This document shows, in pieces, positions 1 through 8,200 of a DNA stretch of 53,850 nt. The notes beneath the pieces are model-generated. The model was given only the letters and a program-made list of their open reading frames with translations. It was not told the DNA's origin and searched no databases. Location of the stretch: positions 1 to 53,850 of the forward strand of contig QKED01000075.1 of NCBI GenBank assembly GCA_003252455.1, written 5' to 3'. The translations under genes were made by a program, and so were the position numbers. Position 1 is the first letter of the stretch, and each line of letters starts with the position of its first letter. This stretch comes from Gammaproteobacteria bacterium. GTDB lineage: Bacteria; Pseudomonadota; Gammaproteobacteria; Thiohalomonadales; Thiohalomonadaceae.

Positions 1-96
1 ATCAGCTTGAGAGGGATGAGTCTAGGCTCAAATAACTTGTATCAATAAGTTAGCACAAATATTTAACTTTCGTATCACTATTTATGCTTAACCCAT

Positions 97-1140
97 TCAA
101 TTATTTGAGATTACCTCTTCAATGCTGTTGATATTGCCGAGTTTGACGGTGAGCGCGAACTCGTCATCGATGAGGCCACTGATATCGTTGTTCTCTGTCA
201 GATGGTAGTGACGCATCAGGTCAGCCATCTCCTGGAACTCACTCTGTAGGGGTAGATAGCGGTCGAAGCGGATCCGCTCGGGCGGGTGGGTAAAGGCGTA
301 GCGCACCACATCCTGCGGCTGGTTCCAGTATTTGGATGCGACCTCGATCGCCTCATCCAGATGGGTCTTGGCCCAGTAACCGCTGCGGATGGCGGAGTGC
401 ACCAAGGTGCGCACCGCGTCCGGGTCGGAATCGATGAGGGATTGTTTGACCACCATCAGATTGCACATGAAGTAGGGCCACACCTCTTCAACATGTAGCA
501 CTTGATCAGATTCCCCGCGCATCAGCGTCTGTGCCGCGAACGGTTCGCCCACGTAGTAGGCGTCGAGTGCACCTGAGGCGAGTGCCGAGGCCATATCGGG
601 TGGGTTCATCTCAACAACCTTGACTTGGCCGTTGAGACCATATTTGTCGATCAGCTGCAGTGCACTGATATTGTGTCCCGAGTAACGCATGGGCACGGCC
701 AGTGTCTTACCCGAGAGGTCGGAGAAGGAGGTGACGCCGAGCCCGTGGCGCGCCACCAGGGTGCTCTCATGGCGGTTGCCGATATAGACTACCTTGACGT
801 CTTCGCCCTGCTGACGCAGTACGATCGAGAGTGGGGCGATCATGAAGCCCGCGTCGATCTTGCCGTTACGCAGTGCCTCGGCCATCTCGGCGAACGAGGA
901 GAATTTCAATGCCTTGAAGCGGATGCCGTCACCCTGCTTTGTCGCTTCGTCGAGGAGCGGGGCAGCAAGGTTGGTGATCACCGGCATGTAACCGATCTGC
1001 AGGATGCGGCGGCTGGCGGACTCGCCATTCAGCTGCGCATGCAGGATAGAGATGAGGAGTAGCCAAGCGAAGGCCCCGAAGCTCAGCTTCCAAGGCCTAG
1101 GGTTACGTCGGATGAGGGTGAGGAGGGCGCTAAACCGCAT
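97..1140 (-). CDS. ABC transporter substrate-binding protein, NMT1/NrtA/SsuA-like
   Basis: A 347-residue periplasmic binding protein of the nitrate/sulfonate/taurine type. An N-terminal hydrophobic segment at about residues 20-36, after a basic start rich in Arg, looks like a signal peptide or membrane anchor. The body has the usual two-lobe pattern of the NMT1 family: ILQIGYMPVITNLAAPLL near the start, a segment DAGFMIAPLSIV, then GKTLAVP and DAYYVGEPFA. Its start overlaps the end of the upstream ABC ATPase gene by 11 bases, so the two are translated together. It is the last gene of the long minus-strand signalling/transport array. The substrate cannot be read from sequence; nitrate, sulfonate or a small organic ion are all possible. 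Inference: it may deliver its ligand to the permease encoded in the same array, and could also present it to the chemoreceptor there. Confidence 0.88.
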   Translation of the reverse strand: MRFSALLTLIRRNPRPWKLSFGAFAWLLLISILHAQLNGESASRRILQIGYMPVITNLAAPLLDEATKQGDGIRFKALKFSSFAEMAEALRNGKIDAGFMIAPLSIVLRQQGEDVKVVYIGNRHESTLVARHGLGVTSFSDLSGKTLAVPMRYSGHNISALQLIDKYGLNGQVKVVEMNPPDMASALASGALDAYYVGEPFAAQTLMRGESDQVLHVEEVWPYFMCNLMVVKQSLIDSDPDAVRTLVHSAIRSGYWAKTHLDEAIEVASKYWNQPQDVVRYAFTHPPERIRFDRYLPLQSEFQEMADLMRHYHLTENNDISGLIDDEFALTVKLGNINSIEEVISNN

Positions 1141-1921
1141 AGCTCACCCCGAGCATAAAGAAGAGTTCGTCTCGCAGTGCCGCCAACTCCGGGTCGCGGT
1201 CGAGATTGCGTGGTCGACCCATTTCGAGCTTACGTACCAGTTTGACCTGAGTAGGCCGGTCACCCATTACGACAATGCGGTCACCCATCACTAGCGCGTC
1301 ATCGATATCGTGGGTGACCATGAGGGTCGTCTTGGCGATAAATTCGTGCATGTTGACCACCTCTTCGCGCATCTTCATATGCGTTAAGAAGTCAAGGCCG
1401 TTAAAGGGTTCATCCATGATGAGCATCTCCGGGTTCACTGCCAGCGCACGTGCGAGTTCTGCACGACGCTGCATGCCGCCGGAGAGTTGAGAGGGGTAGT
1501 GATTTTCAAACCCAGCGAGTTCTACCATGTTGATGAACTCCTGGATCTGTGCACTCTTCTCCTCCTCATCCTGCATATTGCGCAGGCCCAGTTCGACGTT
1601 CTCCCATACCGTCATCCAAGGTAACAGGCCGTTGTGCTGGAAGACGAAGATGATATCGGCGCTGGGTGCGGTGACCTGTCGACCGTCGATGAGGATTTGG
1701 CCCGAGCTGGGGGTATCGAAGCCGGCGATCATGCGTAGAAGCGTTGATTTGCCGCAGCCTGATGGGCCGAGGATGCAGACCATTTCACCATCTTGAAACT
1801 CAAGATTGACGTTATCGAGTACCGTTAATACCTCATCGCGGGTATTGTCCTCGCCGTTGCGTGGGCGGCGGCGGCGGTTTACGTACTCTTTGGTGATGTT
1901 TTGAATAAGGATATGGCCCAT
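1130..1921 (-). CDS. ABC transporter ATP-binding protein, SsuB/NrtD/TauB-like
   Basis: ATPase subunit of an importer. All ABC motifs are intact: Walker A GPSGCGKST, Q-loop VFQHNGLLPW, signature LSGGMQRRAELARAL, Walker B LIMDEPFNGLD and H-loop VTHD. I chose the start at MGHILIQNITKEY because it matches the usual beginning of the family; the frame is open 16 codons further upstream without family-like sequence. An unusual basic/acidic insert (RRRRPRNGEDNTRDE) lies near residues 13-27, between the first strand and the rest of the ATP-binding core, where most relatives have only a few residues. The gene overlaps the binding-protein gene downstream by 11 bases and follows the CZB gene upstream. 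With the permease it would form a high-affinity uptake system. Substrate unknown. Confidence 0.92.
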   Translation of the reverse strand: MGHILIQNITKEYVNRRRRPRNGEDNTRDEVLTVLDNVNLEFQDGEMVCILGPSGCGKSTLLRMIAGFDTPSSGQILIDGRQVTAPSADIIFVFQHNGLLPWMTVWENVELGLRNMQDEEEKSAQIQEFINMVELAGFENHYPSQLSGGMQRRAELARALAVNPEMLIMDEPFNGLDFLTHMKMREEVVNMHEFIAKTTLMVTHDIDDALVMGDRIVVMGDRPTQVKLVRKLEMGRPRNLDRDPELAALRDELFFMLGVSYAV

Positions 1922-1990
1922 GCTCAACCTGGGTACACAAAAAGGCGGGCGGGGCCCCGGTGAGATCACCGGGGCGAGAGAGTGTGGGGT

Positions 1991-2347
1991 TTAACCCACC
2001 TCGCGGTCGATGTCGTCGAGGAGCCGCAGGATCTTCTCGGAGGAGGTGGTGAGGGCGTCGTACTCGTGCTCAGCGGAATCCTCGTTACCGAGGTTCTTCT
2101 GCTCAATGACCTTGCGTACGCTTCGGTGCATGTCTGCGTGCACCTTCTCCAGCTCATTCATGGCACTGACGCTGCTGAACTGCTTCATGCCGATGTCGTA
2201 GATCCAGTGGCCCAGTTCGCAATCTCTGTGAGAGACGGCCTCGCTCTCGGACATGGCGATCTCACCGTCGAGCAGTGCGCGCAGACGCAGCTTCCACTGT
2301 TGATGCTGAAGTTTGGCCACAGAGAAGTCCAGTGTCAGTTTACCCAT
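1991..2347 (-). CDS. Stand-alone CZB (chemoreceptor zinc-binding) domain protein
   Basis: 118 residues that are almost entirely a CZB domain. The pattern is a first His in LQHQQWKLRLRALLDG, then the signature RDCELGHWIYD, then VHADMHRSV. These give the conserved 3His/1Cys zinc-binding set (about H24, C53, H80, H84). CZB domains normally sit at the C terminus of soluble chemoreceptors or diguanylate cyclases and sense zinc or redox/HOCl state. Here the domain stands alone between the ABC permease and ATPase genes, 58 bases after the permease stop. Inference: it is a small regulatory partner, giving a zinc- or oxidant-dependent signal either to the transporter or to the chemosensory proteins of the same array. 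No membrane segment is visible. Confidence 0.85.
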   Translation of the reverse strand: MGKLTLDFSVAKLQHQQWKLRLRALLDGEIAMSESEAVSHRDCELGHWIYDIGMKQFSSVSAMNELEKVHADMHRSVRKVIEQKNLGNEDSAEHEYDALTTSSEKILRLLDDIDREVG

Positions 2348-2405
2348 GTTGATACTCCGTCGTTGTGTTGTGGCGCCTGATGCGCCTGCGAATTTGGTCG
2401 GTCAG

Positions 2406-3179
2406 TCAATGCTTGCGAATCGCCCAACTCGTCGACTCGATGTTGCCGAGCATACGCATCAACAGGTCTAGGATCACGCCGATAATGCCGATGGTGATCA
2501 TGCCGACCATGACGTAGTCCATGCGTAGTGCATTACGTGAATCGAGGATCATATACCCAAGGCCCGATTGCACGGCGATCATCTCTGCCGCCACGACCAC
2601 CAGCCAGGCGATGGAGATCGTTAAACGTAAGGCGGTAATCACGTCCGGGAGGATGGCCGGAACGATGATTTTGGTCACCACCTCTGTGCGATTGAAACAG
2701 AAGTTGGCCGCAACCTGGAAATAGACCGGACTGATGGAGCTGACAGCGACCATAGTGGCCACTACCAGGGGAAAGAAACTGGAGAGAAAGATCAGGAAGA
2801 TGGCCGGTTGATCACCGATGCCGAACCAGAGCATTGCCAACGGGATCCAGGCGAGTGGTGAAATCGGCCGCAGGAATTGGATCAGTGGGTTGAGCATGTC
2901 ACGCATGAGCAGCATGCGCCCGAGCATGATGCCAAAGGGGATGCCAAGTAACGCAGCGAGATAGAAGCCGACAGTCACGCGGTAGAGACTTGCGACCGAG
3001 TGCTTGAGCAGCGTGCCGTTGACGATCAATGACCACATGCTGTTGAAGACGGTCGTCGGGCTTGGAAACACCTGACTGCTCCAGCCGCTGAAGCTTGAGG
3101 TGACCTGCCACAACAGCAGCACGGTGCCAAAGGATAGGAGGCTGTTGAACACAGCACGTGCAGAGAAGGGCTTGAACAT
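2406..3179 (-). CDS. ABC transporter permease, SsuC/NrtB/TauC-like
   Basis: 257-residue inner-membrane permease of the nitrate/sulfonate/taurine importer type. Several hydrophobic segments are visible, including AVFNSLLSFGTVLLLWQV at the start and MITIGIIGVILDLLMRML at the end. The cytoplasmic EAA-type loop that contacts the ATPase lies around TEVVTKIIVPAILPDVITALRL, with its conserved P-x-(I/L)-x-x-G-like stretch reading PAILPDVITALR. The start lies only 2 bases after the stop of the upstream ParA-type ATPase gene, which indicates translational coupling. A single permease gene is present, so the channel would be a homodimer. The membrane part matches the family's normal length (about 250-260 aa). 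Confidence 0.93.
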   Translation of the reverse strand: MFKPFSARAVFNSLLSFGTVLLLWQVTSSFSGWSSQVFPSPTTVFNSMWSLIVNGTLLKHSVASLYRVTVGFYLAALLGIPFGIMLGRMLLMRDMLNPLIQFLRPISPLAWIPLAMLWFGIGDQPAIFLIFLSSFFPLVVATMVAVSSISPVYFQVAANFCFNRTEVVTKIIVPAILPDVITALRLTISIAWLVVVAAEMIAVQSGLGYMILDSRNALRMDYVMVGMITIGIIGVILDLLMRMLGNIESTSWAIRKH

Positions 3180-3181
3180 CG

Positions 3182-4129
3182 TTAGTCGAGACTCGCGACC
3201 ATCTTGGCCAGTTTGAGGTATTCAAGACCCGAGAGGCTGGTCTTGTCGTAGTAGATCACGGGCGCGCGCACGATCTGCGACTCCTGCAGTTTTGGGTCCT
3301 TTTCGATCGCCAGCCGCAGCATCTTTTCGTCGAAGCGTTCACTGAGTTTGTTGAAGATCACCTTGCTGGCGGTGTTATCTCGCTCGAACATGGTGGCGAG
3401 GATGCGATAGTCGATCTCCTTCCCCGTCTTCTCGGCGATGATGCGTAAGATGTTGATGATGTGGTTCACCCCGTTCACTGCCAGATAATCACATTGTGTC
3501 GGGATCAGTGCCATGTTCGAGGCCATCAGCGCGTTGATGACGAAAAACTCGATGGAGGGTGGCGTGTCGATAATGATGTGATCGAACCGCTCAGTGAGTG
3601 GTTCGAGGTGTCGTGCCAGTAGGTACTCGTAATCCTTTTCATGCCGGTGGTGCTTGGGTAGCAGCGACATGTGGTGATTCGAGGGTAGTATCCAGAGATT
3701 TGGCAGAGGATTCTTCAGGACCCCATCTAACTTGCCGTCACCCCCGTGCAGGGCGTCATAGAAGGAAGGACTATTGCGGTAGCCAAGGAGTAGTGAGAGG
3801 TTGGCCTGTACATCGAAGTCGACCAGCAGGACACGGCGCTTCATCAGCGCCAGTGAGACCGCGAGGTTGAGACATGTGGTGGTCTTGCTCACACCGCCCT
3901 TTTGATTGCAGACGGTAATGATGTGGTTGCGCCGTGCGCGCAACGATTTGCCGTGTTCATCCACCTCGTGGTCCGGGTGCAACACCAGCGGACTCTCTTC
4001 CTGTTGTGGGGGCTTGAAGACAGTGAAGGTGTGATCGCACTTTGAACACTTGACGCGAAAGACCTGCTTACTGATCGCACTCTCATCGAGGCGGAAGCGA
4101 GTCTGGCAATTTTCGCAGGTGATGATCAT
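3182..4129 (-). CDS. ParA/Soj-type ATPase with N-terminal zinc ribbon (MJ0042 type)
   Basis: 315 residues. Residues 1-40 form an MJ0042/zinc-ribbon module with two CxxC pairs (C5/C8 and C28/C31). After a short linker comes a ParA-family domain with the deviant Walker A QKGGVSKTTT, switch I LLVDFDVQANLS, and Walker B HIIIDTPPS. ParA-like ATPases in chemotaxis loci (ParC of Vibrio, PpfA of Rhodobacter) position or segregate chemosensory arrays. This gene sits directly between cheB and the ABC permease and ends 2 bases before the permease start. Inference: it places the chemosensory array or couples it to the transporter. The zinc ribbon is not part of the ParC/PpfA proteins I know, so it may give a different DNA- or protein-binding anchor. 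No ParB-like partner is in the window. Confidence 0.9.
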   Translation of the reverse strand: MIITCENCQTRFRLDESAISKQVFRVKCSKCDHTFTVFKPPQQEESPLVLHPDHEVDEHGKSLRARRNHIITVCNQKGGVSKTTTCLNLAVSLALMKRRVLLVDFDVQANLSLLLGYRNSPSFYDALHGGDGKLDGVLKNPLPNLWILPSNHHMSLLPKHHRHEKDYEYLLARHLEPLTERFDHIIIDTPPSIEFFVINALMASNMALIPTQCDYLAVNGVNHIINILRIIAEKTGKEIDYRILATMFERDNTASKVIFNKLSERFDEKMLRLAIEKDPKLQESQIVRAPVIYYDKTSLSGLEYLKLAKMVASLD

Positions 4130-4171
4130 CGAGCGGGTCCTGGGCGTCTTGGTCGTTTGTGTGTCGGCTGG

Positions 4172-5212
4172 TCAATGACCGCGGATACAGGTTTCAATCT
4201 GTTCGGCCAAGTTGGCCTCGTCGACCACATAGTCGACGGTACCGCGTTCGATTGCGCACTGGGTGAGGTTGGGGTAGACGCAGGTGTCAGTATCCTGAGC
4301 GATAGTGATACCACCGCCCTCCTTAATCTGGGCGAAGCCGTCGGCACCATCGTCACCCACGCCGGTCAGGAGTACTCCAATGGCGTTGCTGCCAAAGTGC
4401 TCTGACACCGATTGAAACATGGCGTTGAGGGGGCGACGCATCGCCGGGCTCATCATCAACACTGGGTTACCCGCCTCGTCGGTACTGACCGTCAAGGTCT
4501 GCTCGTTGGAGCATACGTAGCAGGTACCTGGTTCGATCCGCTGTCCGGCCTCGGCTACTACCACCTTCCAGGGGACATACTCGTCGAACTTGCTGACGAA
4601 GGAGCTTAGGATTTTAGTGGATATCTCCTGCGTCACCAAAACGGCAGCGGGCAGGTCGGGTGAGAGATGGGTAAGTAGGCGGATGACAGTGTTCGGGCCG
4701 CCGAGGCTGGTCCCGATGGCGATTACCGATTCCAGGTCTCGGTAACCGTAGGTGTTGAGCAGACTGCTCCCAGCGTGTGTATCGAGCTTGGCGCGGTGGA
4801 TGTTGTGGATCTTGATCGAGGCGGCAATCTTGACGCGATCGATAATCTGCTGTTTGGCGTTATGGATATCGGTCGAGATGGCGCCCGAGGGCTTGGGCAG
4901 GAAGTCGACCACACCCAGTCGCAGTGCCTCGAAGGTGATGCTGCCATCCTTGAAGAGCGAGCTGAGGATGACGATTGGCACCGGTGCATTGATCATGATG
5001 TGCTTTACAGCCTTGATACCGTCCATCACTGGCATGTCGATATCCAGGGTAATCACATCAGGGCGTAGCTGTTTCACCTTCTCCAGCCCTTCGAGGCCGT
5101 TGCGTGCAGAGCCTACCACCTCAATGGCGGGGTCAGAGTCCAGGATCTCACTCACCGCCTTGATCATGAAGGTGGCATCGTCCACCACGAGAACTCTCAA
5201 TTTTTCATCCAT
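4172..5212 (-). CDS. cheB: CheB-like receptor methylesterase/deamidase, catalytic His replaced
   Basis: 346 residues: a receiver domain (D11/D12, phosphoacceptor D57 in ITLDIDMP, K107 in LPKPSG) followed by a CheB methylesterase domain. The nucleophile is present: Ser169 in IAIGTSLGGP. The acid is present: Asp288 in LLTGVGDDGA. The catalytic His (H190 of Salmonella CheB, in the TQHMPP motif) aligns with Glu196 in AAVLVTQEIS, so the triad is incomplete. This is a direct reading of the DNA (codon GAG). It is encoded between cheA and the ParA gene. Inference: it may be inactive as an esterase, act as a phosphate sink or bind receptor without hydrolysis, or use a shifted general base. Family membership is certain; the activity is in doubt. 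Confidence 0.92.
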   Translation of the reverse strand: MDEKLRVLVVDDATFMIKAVSEILDSDPAIEVVGSARNGLEGLEKVKQLRPDVITLDIDMPVMDGIKAVKHIMINAPVPIVILSSLFKDGSITFEALRLGVVDFLPKPSGAISTDIHNAKQQIIDRVKIAASIKIHNIHRAKLDTHAGSSLLNTYGYRDLESVIAIGTSLGGPNTVIRLLTHLSPDLPAAVLVTQEISTKILSSFVSKFDEYVPWKVVVAEAGQRIEPGTCYVCSNEQTLTVSTDEAGNPVLMMSPAMRRPLNAMFQSVSEHFGSNAIGVLLTGVGDDGADGFAQIKEGGGITIAQDTDTCVYPNLTQCAIERGTVDYVVDEANLAEQIETCIRGH

Positions 5213-5273
5213 AACTATCTCGTTATGCTAGTCGTAGTGCCGATAGGCGGTGACTGCTACCGGGTGGGCAGCA

Positions 5274-8200
5274 TTAACCGGCGGTGAGGCTCTTCTCAGC
5301 GGTCTGTTCTTCTGCCTCGACAGCCTTACGACCGTAGCGTTGGCGGTGCGCGAACTCCTGAAGGCGACGGACCTGTTTGCTGGCGGTCATATTAACGAGT
5401 TCGTAGATATCCAAGATCAGCGAGATACGTCCATCGCCGATAATTGTGGCGCCAGAGAAACCGCTACGCTCCTGAAGGTAATCGACCAAGGGTTTGATCA
5501 CCACCTCATCCTGTCCCATCAGCTCGTCGACCACCAGTCCGATCTGTTCAGAACCGGTATTGACGATCACCACGAAGGATTTGTCTTCACCTGCATGCTG
5601 GTCGTAATCGGCGGATAGGTTGAAGAGATTGCTCAAGCGGAAGATCGGCAAGGTGCGACCGCGTAGATGGATTACCTCTGTACCCTCGATGGTGGATGTG
5701 TCGGCCTCGTAGATGCGAAGCGTCTCCTCCACATTGGAGAGTGGAATGGTGAAGGAACCACGCCCAACGCGGACCAGCAACGCCGCGATGATGGCGAGCG
5801 TGAGAGGGATCTTCAGGCGAATTCGCGTCATGCTCCCTGGCTTAGACTCGATCTCGATGGTGCCATTGAGCTTCTCGATATTCTTTTTCACCACATCCAT
5901 ACCGACGCCGCGCCCGGAGGTCTTGGTGATGGTGGCCGCAGTGGAGAAGCCCGGGGCCATGATCAGCCGTACTAAATCGCGTTGGGTCAGACCATCGGCC
6001 TCATCGGGCTTGACCATACCACGCTCCACTGCCTTCTGGCGGATACGCGTGAAGTCTAGGCCACGACCGTCGTCGGTGACCTCGATGACGATGTGGTTAC
6101 TCTCTTGATAGGCCTCGAGAATCAGGGTCGCCATCTCATCCTTGCCTGAGCTGCGACGCTCGGCAGCGGTCTCGATGCCATGGTCCACCGAGTTACGGAT
6201 GATGTGAATCAGCGGGTCAGAGAGCTCCTCGACGATCATCTTATCGAGTTCGGTCTCCTCACCGCGAATATCCAGACGCACGCGCTTATCGGTGTTGTGT
6301 GTAAGGTCATGTATGAGGCGCGGATAGCGGTTGAAGAGCTGAGAGATGGGTAGCATGCGCACCTTCATCACGCCTTCCTGCAGCTCATTGGAGGTGCGGC
6401 TCAAGGAGGCGATCGCTTCACCTAGACGGTAGGTGAAGGCACGCATGTTCTTCAGCTCCTTCTGGTCGAGCCCTAGCTCCTCTTTGAGGTGCTGTTGAAG
6501 ACCGCGCATCTCGTTGTAGAGCTGAAAGAAATAGGAGCGATCGACGATTAACTCACCGACCTGATTCATCAGTGTGTCGATCTTGTCGGCGTCAACACGG
6601 ACACTCTTCTTGATGATCTTCTCGCCATCGGCACGCTTAGCCTTCGCCTGAGCAGACTCGCGCGGCTCGGTCGACGACTCATCGCTATCGACGATGTTGG
6701 GTTTGTTCTCGACCACTCTTTTGCCTTCGACGCTAGCCGAGGGGGAGCTCTTCTCCGCAGACTTAGGCTCCACCAATGCACGCGCAGCGGTAGGCTTGCT
6801 GGCAGCGGCATGTTCCGAGGCCGCAGGGGCCTCATCCGTCTTTGCACTTACAGCGGTCCTGATCGCCGATGTCTGACTCGCGGGTGTCGTTGGCTTTGAA
6901 GGCTTAGCGGTCGGTGCTGACCTTGGTCTATGGTCGGCAGGGGGGTGTACGAAGCTCACATCAGGTAGACTCGATAGCATTTCATCGAACACTTCGGACA
7001 GCGTTGTGTAGTCATCCTCAAGCGAAGGGATCGCGCTGCTGTCGAGGGCCTCTGTCAACTTGGTATAGAGCTGACCCTCTTCATCCATGCCCTTTTGCAG
7101 GGCAGGGGCAGGGGCGGGTGCGGCTGACGGCGCAGCGATAGGCGTGGCTGCTGTCGGCTTTACTGGCGGCGCGTGCACAGGGGTGGCAGTAGACACTTGT
7201 GACGCCATGGTGGGGCTGGGCACAGAGGGGGCTGTTGTCGCTGGTGCCTGCATGGATACTTCACCTTGAGGGAAGAACCCAAACAACACACCCATACGTG
7301 CCCTATGTATATCCAGAGCGGGCCTGCGGCCCATCGCCAGTGCCGCTTCGGCCTCGTCTAGGTCGCTGAGCCAGAGGTCGTAGATGGCGACCGGTTCATC
7401 GTAGCCCATGTAGTTGGCCGCAGAACGCAAATTACCGACCAAGTCGGTCAGCTCGGCGATTTGTTGAGGTGTTGCCCCTGTGGCCTCCATCTGCGTCAAC
7501 AGCAACTCGACCTCTTGCATGCGGTCGCGGAACTGAGTGATAAAGATGCCAAAGAGCTCACTATCGTACTCATCCTCCACGATCGGCTGAATGCCTTGGC
7601 GCGCGTTAGAGGTAGTGACACCCTGGCTCGGGGCAGATGCGAGGATATGTTCGGGTGCTGACGCCGGAGACTCTGTGGTGGCGGCTGATGAGGGGATGTG
7701 CTCCCCGTCATCGGCCAACACCGCAGATTCACTCTTGTTAGCCACGGTGGGCGCGACCGCAGCGACCAAGCCACGACTGTCGATCACCTGAGTGACGACC
7801 TCGATAAGGTCATTGACCGGCGTCTCTTCGGTCTGAGTGCGTTCGAGGTCTTCAATGAGGTGGACGATGCGGTCACGGCCCTGCATCAGCAACTCAGTAA
7901 TGGCCTGATTGTTGGTGATTTCGCCTTGGCGAAGGAGATCGAGGAGGTCTTCGAGACGGTGCGAAAGTGCAGCAACCCGCTTCACGCCGACGAACTGCGA
8001 GGCACCCTTAATGGTGTGGATGGGTCTGAAGATGTCGTTCAATATCTCCAATGTCTCAGGGCTTTCACTGAGTTTGAGGAGATCGTCCTCCATCTCTACC
8101 AGGTGTTCGTCAGCCTCAATGATGAAGTCGCCGAGCAGAGTGAGGTCGATTTCATCAGAGATAAGCTCGGGTGCGAGGCCAGCACTGGGCTCATTTTTCA

